Part shown: piece by piece, positions 8,424 to 17,431 of the stretch | How positions within the stretch are numbered: position 1 is the first letter of the stretch | Layout of the letters: each line of letters begins with the position of its first letter | Source: Caprella mutica | Taxonomy: Eukaryota > Arthropoda > Malacostraca > Amphipoda > Caprellidae | Length of the DNA stretch: 64,000 nucleotides | Reading direction: 5' to 3' | Assembly: GCA_947561585.1 (NCBI GenBank) | Contig: CANNZV010000267.1 | Span: 186,001 to 250,000 of the forward strand | Notes under the pieces: generated by a model | What the model was told of the DNA's origin: nothing | Seen by the model: the letters and a program-made list of their open reading frames with translations, nothing else | Databases searched by the model: none | Program-made: the position numbers and the translations under genes

Positions 8424-11400
8424 CTAATCCGAAAGCCCCCAAATCCATTTCCCTTTCATATCAAAATAGCCTACTTTATCGCCTTCTTCCACGCGGAAAA
8501 GACCATTGCCGGCGTAAGTAATATATTCAAAATCAGCTGGAACAATGAGTTCGCCTTTTAGATTAGTTAAACCGCTAAAACCTTGGATGCGCACGCGTGC
8601 ATAACCGTTTTCAAAGTCCTCTATACGGTCGTATTTTGGAGGAATAATTTCGATGCCTTTTTGATTAATAATGCCCCAACGCCCATCGACTTGTACGACT
8701 GCCACACCGTGCTGAAACTTACCTGCTTTTTGATAAAAACCATCGTATAAACGCGCCTGTTCGGTGATATAATAGAAGCGATAATTATCGCCGCGAACTA
8801 AGCCACGGCCATTACTAAAATCAAAGAGACGACTAATGCCGGGTTCTATCAATACTTTACCATTTTGGTCTATCAAACCCCCTTTTTTATAGCCTTTATA
8901 AACGACCGCTCGATTGCCGCTAAAATCTAGACATTTGGAGTAGGTGAGGGGGACAATTTCGTTTCCTTTTTCGTCAATATAGCCACATTGTCCTTCGCGC
9001 TGTACCATAGCGCGCCCTTCGTGAAAATCGCCTACTTTGGAGTAAATCGCATCAATCACTAAATTACCTTTTATATTAACAAAGCCATAGCCGTCACGAT
9101 GTCTAACGGCAGCTAAACCTTCACTAAATTCACGAATTTCTTTGTAGCTTAAACTAGTTCGAACATCGCCGCTAAGGTCAATTAAGCCGTATTTGGTGCG
9201 CTCATTATCGTATCTGACTTTGGCTAAACCGTTCTCATCAAACTCGGACATATCTTGGTATTTGGCTCTTTCTAAATATTCACCATTGCGGTCAATTAAG
9301 CCAAATTTAAAGTCTTCTCGCACTCGTGCTACCCCTCTGTCGAAGTCGTAGGATTGGTCGAAAGTAGGCGGAATTGCCCACTCATTTTCCATGTTAATAT
9401 AACCATGCGCTTGCTCTTTGTAAGCAGGCGACAAACCGCCCACAAAACTGCCACAACGGATGTATTCAAAGTCAATAATCGTCTTGCCTTCTTTATTGAT
9501 ATAGCCCCATTTTGTACCCGATTTGACGGCTGCCAAACCTTCACTGAAATTCAAGGCTTCGCGGTAATTGCAAGGGATAATTTCCTCGCCATTTCTATCC
9601 ACAAAACCCCACAAACCATTGCGTTTGACGGCTAGACGTTCTTCTTGATATTCGCCAATTTTGTCGTATTCTAAAGCCACGCGTAACTGTCCTAATGTAT
9701 CAATTAAACCATACTTTTCTTGGCTTTTATAAATGCGTAAAATTTGGTTGTCCGTATTTTCCAAAAAGCTCAAACCATCGTAGCGGCAGGGGAGCAATTG
9801 TTCGGCATTTTTGCCAATCATTCCCCATTTTCCTTTGCATTCTACGATGCCTACTTCATTGACCAAATCTTCGGCAAAATCATATTGTGGTACGGCTTTG
9901 ACTTCCGCATTGGTGTCAATATAGCCCCATAAGCAGTCGTCGCATACGAGGTCAGCATCACGAGTAAATTCGCGGTCGTGCTCCGTATAGTCGAGCATTT
10001 GACTTGGAACGAGTTGGAGTTGTAAATACTGCCGTAAGTTGCCCAAACTACGATAGCCAGCATCTATTTTTCCGGAGAGTTTTCCCTTCATACTCATGCG
10101 CGCCCAACCATCTGAAAAAGCACCAATATAAGCGTAATCGCGTACTAATATTTTGCCTATTTGTCCTTCTTTTCTGCTGATTAAACCGTGGCGACCATTT
10201 GCAAAAATACAACGTGCAGCTTCCAGTCCTTGGTCAAAATCAGTCAAGCGAATATCCCATAAATTAACTTCTGTGACTAGCAAACCAACGCTATTATTCA
10301 CCACCCCATAGACCATTTCGAAGCGGTAAGTGGTGCGGTCAAAATCGTGGCGCATCAAGCCTTCCAGACCGACAATAGTGAAGCCTAAGTCCCGTTCTAT
10401 TTGGATTTCATCAAAGGTTGGTTCTATTTGTACCGAGCCATCAGAAAGGCGACGTAAGCCCCATTTGTCAGCAGAAGGGGCATAGAACCATTCAAATTTA
10501 TCCAACACATAATCCGTCTCAAAGTCGTTATTGAGGAAGGGAATACCTTCGCCTTTTTTGCGGACAGAAATAGTGAAGTGATTTTGGAAATTAGAAGCAT
10601 CCTCTAATTGCCCTTCTGTCGTGAAGTTAAGAACGGTTAGAGCGGCATTACTGTAAGCTTTTGCTTTGTTTTTTTCGAGTTCTATTTTGGTGAATTTGCA
10701 AGGCACGACTTGTTTGCCATTCGTATTGACGATACCCAAATGTTTGCCTTGTTTAGCCACACAAATACTCCCTTTGGGTGGCGAGATATAGTCGTATTGA
10801 AAAGGAACTAAGATTTCATTTTTTAAGGTAACAATGCCCCATTTAATGCCTTTTTTTACCCGAAATCCATTCTCTCCAAAAGCTTGTATTTCTGTATATT
10901 GGCTTGGTAAAATCAATTCGCCTTGCGCATTCATCAAGCCTAATGCTTGTTTTTTGCGAGCGATGATATAATTTTTAGAAAAAGAAAAGAAAGCATCGAA
11001 TGGTTCGGAAGAAATAACGGTATTGGTGGCTAATGAATAGAGATGTGAACGTCCGTTTTGTGTAAGACGCAGGAATTTATTAGACACGGATTGCCAACTA
11101 TCAAAGCGAATAGCCAATTGTCCAGCAGGTGATTTGATGCCCCATTTTTTGCCTTTTTTGAAGAAAAATAATTGATTAGAATAGGGCAATACTTCATTGT
11201 ATTCAGGTGCAAATATCTCGTCGCCCTGCAAGGTCATTAAACCTACTTTTTCGTTTAAACTAGTAAGGAAATATTGTTCTTCAAATAAGCGTACTTCGTC
11301 GTATTTTGCGGGACATATTTCATCGCCAGATACGTTTACAATGCCCCATTTTCCACCGCGCTGATAGGCTAACCATTTTTGTTTCCATACTTGTACCCGT

Positions 11401-11750
11401 TCGTAGCCTGGTTCTAATACCACTTTGCCTTTTAGGTTGATAACCAGCCAGTTATCTCTGTTCATGACAGCAATTAGCATGCTATCCAAAACCTTCAAAT
11501 CATCGAATTTAGGTTCGACAATTTCACGACCTTGTGCATCCAAAAGCCCTACACCGCCATTGCGTTGCATGACGGCATAGCCAAAGTCTTTGAACGCACC
11601 AATAGCATCGTAATTTGGTGGCAAAGCCATCTCTCCGTTGGCGTCAATCAATCCCCATTTTTGTTCTATCTTAACAGGAAAAAATTGTTGTGCAGAGAGG
11701 GGAGTAATCAGTATAAAAAGTCCGCATAGGACAGCTAGAACTCGGTACAT
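8424..11750 (-). CDS. Secreted WG-repeat protein
   Basis: A 1108-residue protein with a signal peptide (MYRVLAVLCGLFILITPLSA, cleavage near residue 20), then WG repeats over almost its whole length: units of 45-50 residues built on the pattern (K)WG-x-[IL]-[DN]-x-x-G-x-x-x-[IVL]-x-P-x-x-[YF]-x-x-[IV]. More than twenty units can be seen, interrupted near residues 380-600 by diverged segments. WG repeats form beta-propeller-like or solenoid folds; a general function is not established. The gene stands between the toxin gene (convergent, 9 bases apart) and a small hypothetical, and is probably monocistronic. There is no T9SS tail, so after Sec export it is likely periplasmic or outer-membrane associated. 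Confidence 0.9.
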   Translation of the reverse strand: MYRVLAVLCGLFILITPLSAQQFFPVKIEQKWGLIDANGEMALPPNYDAIGAFKDFGYAVMQRNGGVGLLDAQGREIVEPKFDDLKVLDSMLIAVMNRDNWLVINLKGKVVLEPGYERVQVWKQKWLAYQRGGKWGIVNVSGDEICPAKYDEVRLFEEQYFLTSLNEKVGLMTLQGDEIFAPEYNEVLPYSNQLFFFKKGKKWGIKSPAGQLAIRFDSWQSVSNKFLRLTQNGRSHLYSLATNTVISSEPFDAFFSFSKNYIIARKKQALGLMNAQGELILPSQYTEIQAFGENGFRVKKGIKWGIVTLKNEILVPFQYDYISPPKGSICVAKQGKHLGIVNTNGKQVVPCKFTKIELEKNKAKAYSNAALTVLNFTTEGQLEDASNFQNHFTISVRKKGEGIPFLNNDFETDYVLDKFEWFYAPSADKWGLRRLSDGSVQIEPTFDEIQIERDLGFTIVGLEGLMRHDFDRTTYRFEMVYGVVNNSVGLLVTEVNLWDIRLTDFDQGLEAARCIFANGRHGLISRKEGQIGKILVRDYAYIGAFSDGWARMSMKGKLSGKIDAGYRSLGNLRQYLQLQLVPSQMLDYTEHDREFTRDADLVCDDCLWGYIDTNAEVKAVPQYDFAEDLVNEVGIVECKGKWGMIGKNAEQLLPCRYDGLSFLENTDNQILRIYKSQEKYGLIDTLGQLRVALEYDKIGEYQEERLAVKRNGLWGFVDRNGEEIIPCNYREALNFSEGLAAVKSGTKWGYINKEGKTIIDFEYIRCGSFVGGLSPAYKEQAHGYINMENEWAIPPTFDQSYDFDRGVARVREDFKFGLIDRNGEYLERAKYQDMSEFDENGLAKVRYDNERTKYGLIDLSGDVRTSLSYKEIREFSEGLAAVRHRDGYGFVNIKGNLVIDAIYSKVGDFHEGRAMVQREGQCGYIDEKGNEIVPLTYSKCLDFSGNRAVVYKGYKKGGLIDQNGKVLIEPGISRLFDFSNGRGLVRGDNYRFYYITEQARLYDGFYQKAGKFQHGVAVVQVDGRWGIINQKGIEIIPPKYDRIEDFENGYARVRIQGFSGLTNLKGELIVPADFEYITYAGNGLFRVEEGDKVGYFDMKGKWIWGLSD

Positions 11751-11950
11751 AAATTGGTTCGAGTGTGGCGATAAAAGTAGTAGTTTCTTTCTTCGGTACT
11801 TGACAATAAAGCACGAATATAAGGAATGTTTAAATTTCTAAGATATTGTGTGGAGGGTTATTTTTATTTTTTGGGGAAATGGGTGTGGGATTTTAGAATG
11901 AAATAGGAAGCGTACTATGCATTTTTTTGAATTTACTTCTTGCATTAATG

Positions 11951-12352
11951 CTAGTTAGGCATATATTCTTTTAATACTTTGATACTACTAACTGGTATCT
12001 TTGAACGATTATGCTTTTCAGTTATTCCGAAGTACACTTTATCTCTTGTAGCATTGGATAGTAAAAAGCCAATTGTATCTATATTAAACAATTCTGAGTG
12101 TTCATGGAGCGTAACAGAACATCTGAAACACCAACCAACGTTGTTTTTGTATTTTTCTTCCCAAATGTTTAAATCAAAAACATTTTTATCATAATCATTA
12201 TTAACTAATATACAGAAGAAATTTCTTATATGGATAGTGTCGTGAGGTAAGCCTAATTTATTCTGAATTTCTATACTTATATCATCGAGAGACAAGCTCT
12301 TATTTCCCCAATATTGATATTCTGATTGAATATCTATTGATTTATTTTGCAT
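11951..12352 (-). CDS. Small hypothetical protein
   Basis: A 133-residue soluble protein with no signal peptide and no family I recognise. Aromatic residues and a single C-x-x-C (CFRC) lie in its middle. Codon and base composition are more AT-rich than in the flanking genes. It stands 25 bases upstream of the end of the sialidase-like gene in the same orientation, and 200 bases before it on the left is plain AT-rich spacer. It could be a recent acquisition or an orphan gene. A start at 12352 is the only good ATG. Confidence 0.5.
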   Translation of the reverse strand: MQNKSIDIQSEYQYWGNKSLSLDDISIEIQNKLGLPHDTIHIRNFFCILVNNDYDKNVFDLNIWEEKYKNNVGWCFRCSVTLHEHSELFNIDTIGFLLSNATRDKVYFGITEKHNRSKIPVSSIKVLKEYMPN

Positions 12353-12377
12353 GATATTGTATTTTTATGCTAATTCT

Positions 12378-14039
12378 TTATTGCAACACAATTTTCCGAA
12401 TCACCCGTTCTCCATTTATTTCCAACACCACCCAATAAACACCTTTCACAGCATTCGCCATGTCTAAAGTAAAGGTTGAAGCAGATATTACAGCCATTTT
12501 TTGGACTTCTTGACCAATGCTATTGTAAACAGCAAGGGAGAAATCATCCGCCCATTCTTGAACATCAAAATGAAATAAACCATTAGATGGATTAGGGCTA
12601 ATCGTCACCAAGTGCTCGGTGTCTAATTGAGTAGTGGCAGTTGGAGGAGTATCGACTAAAATATGACTGTAATAGACATCTTGTTCTCCATTAAAAGTAG
12701 CTGCCCAAGCTAAATGTGCGCCTGTTTCATCGGAAATCATTTGATAATAGTCGCCTATTTTTTCTTGATTAGGGAAACCTAAATGCGGGTCAAAAGCATC
12801 ACTTAATGCTTCATTTGCCGACCAAGTTTCGCCACCGTCGTAAGAATTGGAAAAATACAATCTGGAATTAAAGCTATTGGGCGCATCTCGCGTATCTACC
12901 CAAGCTACGTCAATTCTGCCGTTCGGCGCTACGGAAATCGTGCCGAACCATTGCCAATTATCATTGGAATTATCGTCATTTATTTTAATGGGGGCATTCC
13001 AAGTCACGCCGCCATCAGTACTACTCACGAAAATAATATCTGCTTTATCGCTCGTCACATTGCTTCTGACAGTGCTTAATAAATAGACATTTCCTCGCGT
13101 TGGCCCTTCTGAATGGTCAACAGTCACCCATACTTGTCCCAACATTCCGCTAGGATTTGGGCCGTCGTACAAACTTAATTGACCACCTAAATCTAAAGCC
13201 GTAGAAAAATCCCATATTAAGGTTTCATCTGCTACGCCGGCATTGGTTGATTTGGCGACGATGTGCTGCGCACCAATAGAACCGCAGACATATAATTCGC
13301 CGTCGGGACCAATAGCCATTGTGCCTCTCGTCATGTCGCTGGGTAGGGCGACACATTCTTCGTAGCTCATACCATTGTTCAAAGAACGCGTGAAACCATG
13401 CGGTGGGCAGTTGCTTAATGCACTTTTCCATAGGGCATAAATATTACCGTTGCTTGGGCCGCCCGTTTTGTCGATTGCCATCCATTGCTTGTCGCCTCCG
13501 TAGGCAAAAGTGCCTTCATCCCATATATTATCTGCTTCAGATTTGAAGACATCACAGTGATAAATATCATTTACTTTAGTGAGACTATTATAATAGAAAT
13601 TGCCTTCTGTATCGACATCTAACACAGGGTCAGAACGAAAAATACCTGCCTCAATTGGTTCTGGAAAAGTCCAGGTTTGTCCGCCATCTGAGGTATAAGA
13701 ATAGCCCGCTTCGCGAAAATTACTAGTAATCGTTCCGAACTGTCGCCAGCCGATTATCATGTGTTCAGAATTGGTTGGATTAATAGCTAAGGAGGGTTCA
13801 TTCGCTGCATCACCGACCATGTTTTCGCCAGTGGTATTGACATTGACTTGATACGTCCTTATCTCTGTATTGGTTGTGGTATAAGTGGCGGTATAAGCGG
13901 GCGTGGTTGTGTAAGAAGTACGTGCTTTGTGCATGTAAGCATCATCAGGAGTTTCTAAATATTCAGTGATTTCGGGCGTTTGCGCCAATAATTGACCCAT
14001 GAATAGGAATAAGCAAGGGAGGAGCAATAGATTTTTCAT
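12378..14039 (-). CDS. T9SS-exported sialidase/BNR-repeat protein
   Basis: A 553-residue protein from the ATG at 14039, which begins a clear signal peptide (MKNLLLLPCLFLFMGQLLA, then QTPEI); the longer frame from 14123 would bury it. The body is a six-bladed sialidase-like propeller with at least three Asp-box motifs (TSDGGQTW, STDGGVTW, SYDGGETW). The last 75 residues are a T9SS type A sorting domain (ISPNPSNG at its start, KGVYWVV and a final RKIVLQ), so the protein should be exported through the type IX system and anchored or released at the cell surface. Catalytic Arg-triad and Tyr residues of true sialidases are not evident, so glycosidase activity is uncertain; many such proteins are only annotated as exo-alpha-sialidase-like. 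Confidence 0.85.
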   Translation of the reverse strand: MKNLLLLPCLFLFMGQLLAQTPEITEYLETPDDAYMHKARTSYTTTPAYTATYTTTNTEIRTYQVNVNTTGENMVGDAANEPSLAINPTNSEHMIIGWRQFGTITSNFREAGYSYTSDGGQTWTFPEPIEAGIFRSDPVLDVDTEGNFYYNSLTKVNDIYHCDVFKSEADNIWDEGTFAYGGDKQWMAIDKTGGPSNGNIYALWKSALSNCPPHGFTRSLNNGMSYEECVALPSDMTRGTMAIGPDGELYVCGSIGAQHIVAKSTNAGVADETLIWDFSTALDLGGQLSLYDGPNPSGMLGQVWVTVDHSEGPTRGNVYLLSTVRSNVTSDKADIIFVSSTDGGVTWNAPIKINDDNSNDNWQWFGTISVAPNGRIDVAWVDTRDAPNSFNSRLYFSNSYDGGETWSANEALSDAFDPHLGFPNQEKIGDYYQMISDETGAHLAWAATFNGEQDVYYSHILVDTPPTATTQLDTEHLVTISPNPSNGLFHFDVQEWADDFSLAVYNSIGQEVQKMAVISASTFTLDMANAVKGVYWVVLEINGERVIRKIVLQ

Positions 14040-14334
14040 GTCTGTAGTTGAATAGTTTTTTACCGAGAAAAGGACTAAACGAAGGTAGCTAAAAATTGCT
14101 GGAAAGTAGGATTTCTTATTCATGGATTTTTGAATAATCAGCTTTTAGGCAAAGTAATAATTGATTGCTTGGAAGAGGCATAGCTATTTCATTTTTTGAA
14201 GAGTAATAGCTATCAAAATGCCTTTCATTCGTCCAATTTGGTAAGCCGACGGACGTTCCAAACGTACAGCTACTGACAAAACATTTTGTCTGCTAAAATA
14301 AACCGCTAATTCGCTAAACTTATGCACTACAAAA

Positions 14335-14532
14335 CACTTAGGTTTGTGTATTAGAGTTGTTTATTAAATAATAAGTTCGCATATGAAACTATCTTTTTCC
14401 TTCTAAGAAATTGATAAAACACCTTCCGTAGCTACGGCTATGGGCGGGTTTTCTAAATTCCATAGAAGAAAAAATTTAAATTTCATATACCGAATTCTTA
14501 TTTATAAACAACTCTATTGTAATAAACCAACG
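14335..14532. repeat. Large imperfect palindrome (family B, copy 2)
   Basis: Left arm AGAGTTGTTTATTAAATAAT plus GTTCGCATATGAAA pairs with its complement near 14480-14520; the arms meet at a perfect CCGTAGCTACGG core (about 14427-14438). It fills most of the divergent spacer between the sialidase-like and kelch genes and overlaps a spurious 5' extension of the kelch reading frame. Confidence 0.75.
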
Positions 14533-14595
14533 GTATGTGGAATGAGTTGCTTTTTAACAAAAGAACTATACACATCATTCAAAAAAAAACTAGTA

Positions 14596-15780
14596 ATGAC
14601 AAGAATAATTTTACTTTTAGCTTTAGTGTTAAGTGCATTTGCGGGGCAAGCCCAAGGTTGGGAACCCAAGGGCGACACTCCATTTATCCGAGACCATACA
14701 AATGCATTCGGTATTGATGGAAAAGCCTACGTGATACAAGGTGCAAACGATGATGATGATGCCAATTATCTTTGGGAATATACAGCAGACACGGATACTT
14801 GGGTGCAGTTAGATGACTTTCCGGGAGAAAAACGGGGCTTGCCTATTGGTGATGATTGGAATGGTAAATACTACTATGGTTTTGGCTTTGGTTCGCAGGG
14901 TGCGCTTAGTGATTTGTGGGTGTTTGACCCTGCGGATATGTCGTTTACCGAGCTGCCTTCTTGTCCTTGCGAAGGGCGTGCGCATCCAGCATTTGTGGCA
15001 CATAATGAAAAAATATACATGGGCGCAGGTAGTGGTGACAATGGCGACCTAAATGATTGGTGGGTCTATGATATGCTTACGCAAGAATGGACGGAGAAAG
15101 ACGGTGTGCCGGGAGAGGTACGCCATCATCCTTATCAATTTGGAATAGATAGCATGATATATGTCGGTGGCGGACATGTCGAAAATTGGTCAGGTTTTAA
15201 TATTAACACGGAAGAATGGATTGGCATTAATAGCTATCCGGAAGGTCGGGTAGCAGGCACGCAATTTAGTTATAATGGCAAAGGCTATGCCCTCAGTGGC
15301 GACGATGCTGACCATGGCGAAATCCCCGAAGCAGATACATTTTTGGAATATGACCCTGAATTAGATGAATGGGATGTGCGCCCTGGGCATCCGGGCGGCA
15401 ACCGTTGGGCTTGTTCTCATTTCATTATTGATGGCTATGTGTATTTGTTTGGTGGTTATCCATTGTCAGGTGGAGATGCGAAAATGTGGCGTTTCTTTTT
15501 GGGTACAGAAGTGATGAGTGGCGCTGATGACCTAAGGATTAATAATGAACTGATTGATGTATTTCCGAACCCATTACAAGATAAAATCATACTTGATTTT
15601 GGCGATGAAATAGGCGCAGATTATAGCTTAGAAATCTTTGATGCTGCCGGCAAACGCGTGTATTACGCGGCATCTGTGAATGATACGACGCTTGATTTGT
15701 CTTTTTTAAATAAAGGCATTTATCTAGCGAATTTTAAATCGGGCGCTACCTTGGTCACTAAGAAATTGGTGAAAGAATAG
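14596..15780 (+). CDS. T9SS-exported kelch-repeat protein
   Basis: A 394-residue protein. The ATG at 14596 begins a signal peptide (MTRIILLLALVLSAFAGQAQ); the frame is open back to an ATG at 14440, but that stretch lies inside a palindromic repeat and is not coding. Six or so kelch blades are visible, with the typical W near the end of each motif (TADTDTWVQLDDFPG, MLTQEWTEKDGVPGEVR, PELDEWDVRPGHPGGNR) and G-G or G-x-G strands between them. Residues from about 320 are a T9SS type A sorting domain (VFPNPLQDKI ... NKGIYLANF ... KKLVKE). It is a probable cell-surface propeller, function unknown. It is followed 20 bases later by a strong terminator. Confidence 0.87.
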   Translation: MTRIILLLALVLSAFAGQAQGWEPKGDTPFIRDHTNAFGIDGKAYVIQGANDDDDANYLWEYTADTDTWVQLDDFPGEKRGLPIGDDWNGKYYYGFGFGSQGALSDLWVFDPADMSFTELPSCPCEGRAHPAFVAHNEKIYMGAGSGDNGDLNDWWVYDMLTQEWTEKDGVPGEVRHHPYQFGIDSMIYVGGGHVENWSGFNINTEEWIGINSYPEGRVAGTQFSYNGKGYALSGDDADHGEIPEADTFLEYDPELDEWDVRPGHPGGNRWACSHFIIDGYVYLFGGYPLSGGDAKMWRFFLGTEVMSGADDLRINNELIDVFPNPLQDKIILDFGDEIGADYSLEIFDAAGKRVYYAASVNDTTLDLSFLNKGIYLANFKSGATLVTKKLVKE

Positions 15781-15800
15781 GCGATGCTATTGCTAAAAGG

Positions 15801-15846
15801 AGGGCTGCATATCCATGTGAATATGGAGGTGCAGCCCTTTTTTTAT
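15801..15846 (+). terminator. Rho-independent terminator after the kelch gene
   Basis: Stem AGGGCTGCATATCCAT with loop GTGA pairs with the following ATATGGAGGTGCAGCCC, ending in a run of seven T. It can serve the kelch gene and, as an inverted repeat, the convergent ACT-domain gene. Confidence 0.9.
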
Positions 15847-15852
15847 TTACCT

Positions 15853-16254
15853 CTACTTAGTCATTCCTTTCAATACCCTCATCGCTTTTTCCCTATCTTT
15901 CACATCCACAAAAATATGGTCATGATAATAGCCCGCCACCACATTACAACTGATATTCTGCTTACCTAATGCCGTCGCAAAAGCAGCCGTTAAACCAACA
16001 GCTTCCAGGGAAGAATGAATATTAAGTGTAATCCATGCGGCAATGTACTCGTAATTTAATTCAAGTTTGTCCGCATCATTTTTCGCTAAAACGACGGTCA
16101 CTCCTTCTTTTTCCTTGACTTCGCAAACGGTCATTGCTCTTGGGATTTTGTCAATATCCCTTACCGTTGCAAAGACATAATCGCCTTCATTTAGCACGGG
16201 CTCCATGTTGGACAGCAGCTTGTCTAAGTTAGTTTCGCCTGTTTTTGTTGACAT
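15853..16254 (-). CDS. ACT-domain protein (ACT_3 / COG3602 type)
   Basis: A 133-residue protein matching small ACT-domain proteins of the DUF2241/ACT_3 type: an N-terminal part beginning TNLDKLLSNMEPVLNEGDYVFATV, a central strand-helix (EKEGVTVVLAKNDAD, ITLNIHSSLEAVGLTAAFATAL) and a C-terminal NISCNVVAGYYHDHIFV plus a final helix. ACT domains bind amino acids or similar ligands and regulate metabolism, but the ligand for this subfamily is not known to me. Length is normal for the family. The gene lies between convergent kelch gene and upstream cupin gene, about 50 bases from the cupin stop, so the two may be cotranscribed. Confidence 0.85.
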   Translation of the reverse strand: MSTKTGETNLDKLLSNMEPVLNEGDYVFATVRDIDKIPRAMTVCEVKEKEGVTVVLAKNDADKLELNYEYIAAWITLNIHSSLEAVGLTAAFATALGKQNISCNVVAGYYHDHIFVDVKDREKAMRVLKGMTK

Positions 16255-16305
16255 GTTCTGTTTAATTTTACATTTCGGGTACTTACACTCATTGTTACTT
16301 AAATT

Positions 16306-16740
16306 TCATTCTTCGTAAATATCAAACTTGGCAGAGAACGACTTCATGAAGGCCTCATTAGAAAAATCATCTTCAGTCATCACCGAGAGTTGTTCAAGAA
16401 AAACATCAAATCGACCATTTTTGAATAGCGTAAGCATTTTCCCTCCTTTCGTACATTTGGCCTCATGCCAGATATTTGGAGGAACCGTAATGGTATCTCC
16501 CTCTTTGAGAATGATGGTTTCATCATCAAAAATAAGCTCCATTTCGCCAACTAACATGTAGAAAACCTCTGTCATTATTTTATGATGATGGCGTTTTAAA
16601 TGAAACCCTGGTTTTAGGGTGTCTTCAATCAAACATAATTCTCCATTTGTATCTCGCGAGGAGACTTTAATAAAGCAATGGTCTTGCGAGTAGTTGTAAT
16701 TTTCGCCTTCGCCTTTTCTTACTAATTGTTGTGCTTGCAT
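16306..16740 (-). CDS. Cupin-domain protein
   Basis: A 144-residue single-domain cupin from the ATG at 16740 (MQAQQLVRKGEGENYNY). Cupin motif 1 reads GFHLKRHHHKIMTEVFYMLVGEME, with His residues and a Glu suited to binding a metal; motif 2 is near PPNIWHEAKC with the second-site His. The frame continues 26 codons upstream to 16818, but that stretch lies within a palindromic repeat and is not convincing. Small cupins of this type range from enzymes to sugar or metal binding proteins, so no activity is proposed. Downstream on the same strand is the ACT-domain gene. Confidence 0.82.
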   Translation of the reverse strand: MQAQQLVRKGEGENYNYSQDHCFIKVSSRDTNGELCLIEDTLKPGFHLKRHHHKIMTEVFYMLVGEMELIFDDETIILKEGDTITVPPNIWHEAKCTKGGKMLTLFKNGRFDVFLEQLSVMTEDDFSNEAFMKSFSAKFDIYEE

Positions 16741-16754
16741 ACTATTTTTTATGG

Positions 16755-16920
16755 TTAAGTAGCACACCTCAATTATTTCGGTAATTTGAAAACATCTTTT
16801 TCCGCCTATTTCCTCCAAAAAATAAGTCCGTAGCTACGGCTATGCACTGATTTTTTAAAGAAAATATACGAAAAAATCTTGTCCTCAAATTTTCCGAAAT
16901 AATTAACGTGTACTACTTAA
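16755..16920. repeat. Large imperfect palindrome (family B, copy 3)
   Basis: A 166-bp palindrome starting TTAAGTAGCACAC and ending GTGTACTACTTAA, with arms pairing through AATTATTTCGG / CCGAAATAATT. Its centre (about 16818-16857) is the most complete core: ATAAGTCCGTAGCTACGGC continuing into TATGCACTGATTTTTT. It starts 15 bases upstream of the cupin start codon. Confidence 0.8.
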
Positions 16921-16970
16921 TTACTGAAAATTCAATAGATTATTTCATCTTTTTGAAGGCCTAAAATTTG

Positions 16971-17138
16971 AAACCATACAACTTAGGGGGACACCTCTTA
17001 CTTATACCGCCCGACGGTTAAAACCATGGGTTGCCTGTCTGCGTTTTGCTACAAAAATAGGTGTTTTGAAACGCGGACAGGCAGCCTATCGCTTTAACGG
17101 TAGGCGAAATTGGAGTATGTCGAAATATGACTTGAACC
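16971..17138. repeat. Palindromic interspersed element, family A copy 3 (degraded)
   Basis: Starts with the same AAACCATACAACTTA end as the copies at 654 and 25442 and keeps the internal layout (CGGTTAAAACC hairpin, GCCTGTCTGCGTTTT arm, complementary GCGGACAGGCAGCC arm, and a second hairpin), but has many substitutions and a poorly preserved right end. It lies 50 bases from the family B palindrome at 16755-16920. Confidence 0.75.
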
Positions 17139-17202
17139 ACCAGTGGTGAAAGTATCAACAATTATCCTGATTTTAAAGGAAAACGGAACGAAAAATAAGC
17201 TA

Positions 17203-17241
17203 AGGAATGGTGCAAGAATGGAAAGTTATTCTTGCACCATT
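17203..17241. repeat. Perfect 15-bp hairpin upstream of gdhA
   Basis: GAATGGTGCAAGAAT and its exact complement ATTCTTGCACCATTC separated by GGAAAGTT-type loop. The same 15-base arm occurs once more at about 23649-23670 (ATTCTTGCACCATTCT), where it is an arm of a degraded palindrome. No U-tract follows, so it is not an ordinary terminator. Confidence 0.7.
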
Positions 17242-17330
17242 CTCTAAGGAGTGTGATGCTTCCTTTTGGTACTATTATTTTAAGAAAAAATATTCAATAA
17301 AAGGCATAAAACAATCAGTCATACTATGCG

Positions 17331-17357
17331 TTGTTAAGTAATATTATATTAAATTTG
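17331..17357 (+). promoter_or_regulatory. Probable gdhA promoter
   Basis: TTG at 17331-17333 and TAAATTTG at 17350-17357 match the Bacteroidota -33/-7 consensus (TTTG, TAnnTTTG). The start codon follows 75 bases later. Confidence 0.6.
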
Positions 17358-17431
17358 CGACGTAAACCAAATTTTACACCACCACATTAGACATAAAGTC
17401 GTTTTAACCAAATGATAGTCTGATTAAAATA

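Noticed and set aside
14440..14595. 52-codon 5' extension of the kelch gene
   Set aside because: It lies within a large palindrome and precedes a clear signal peptide at 14596, so it is not coding.
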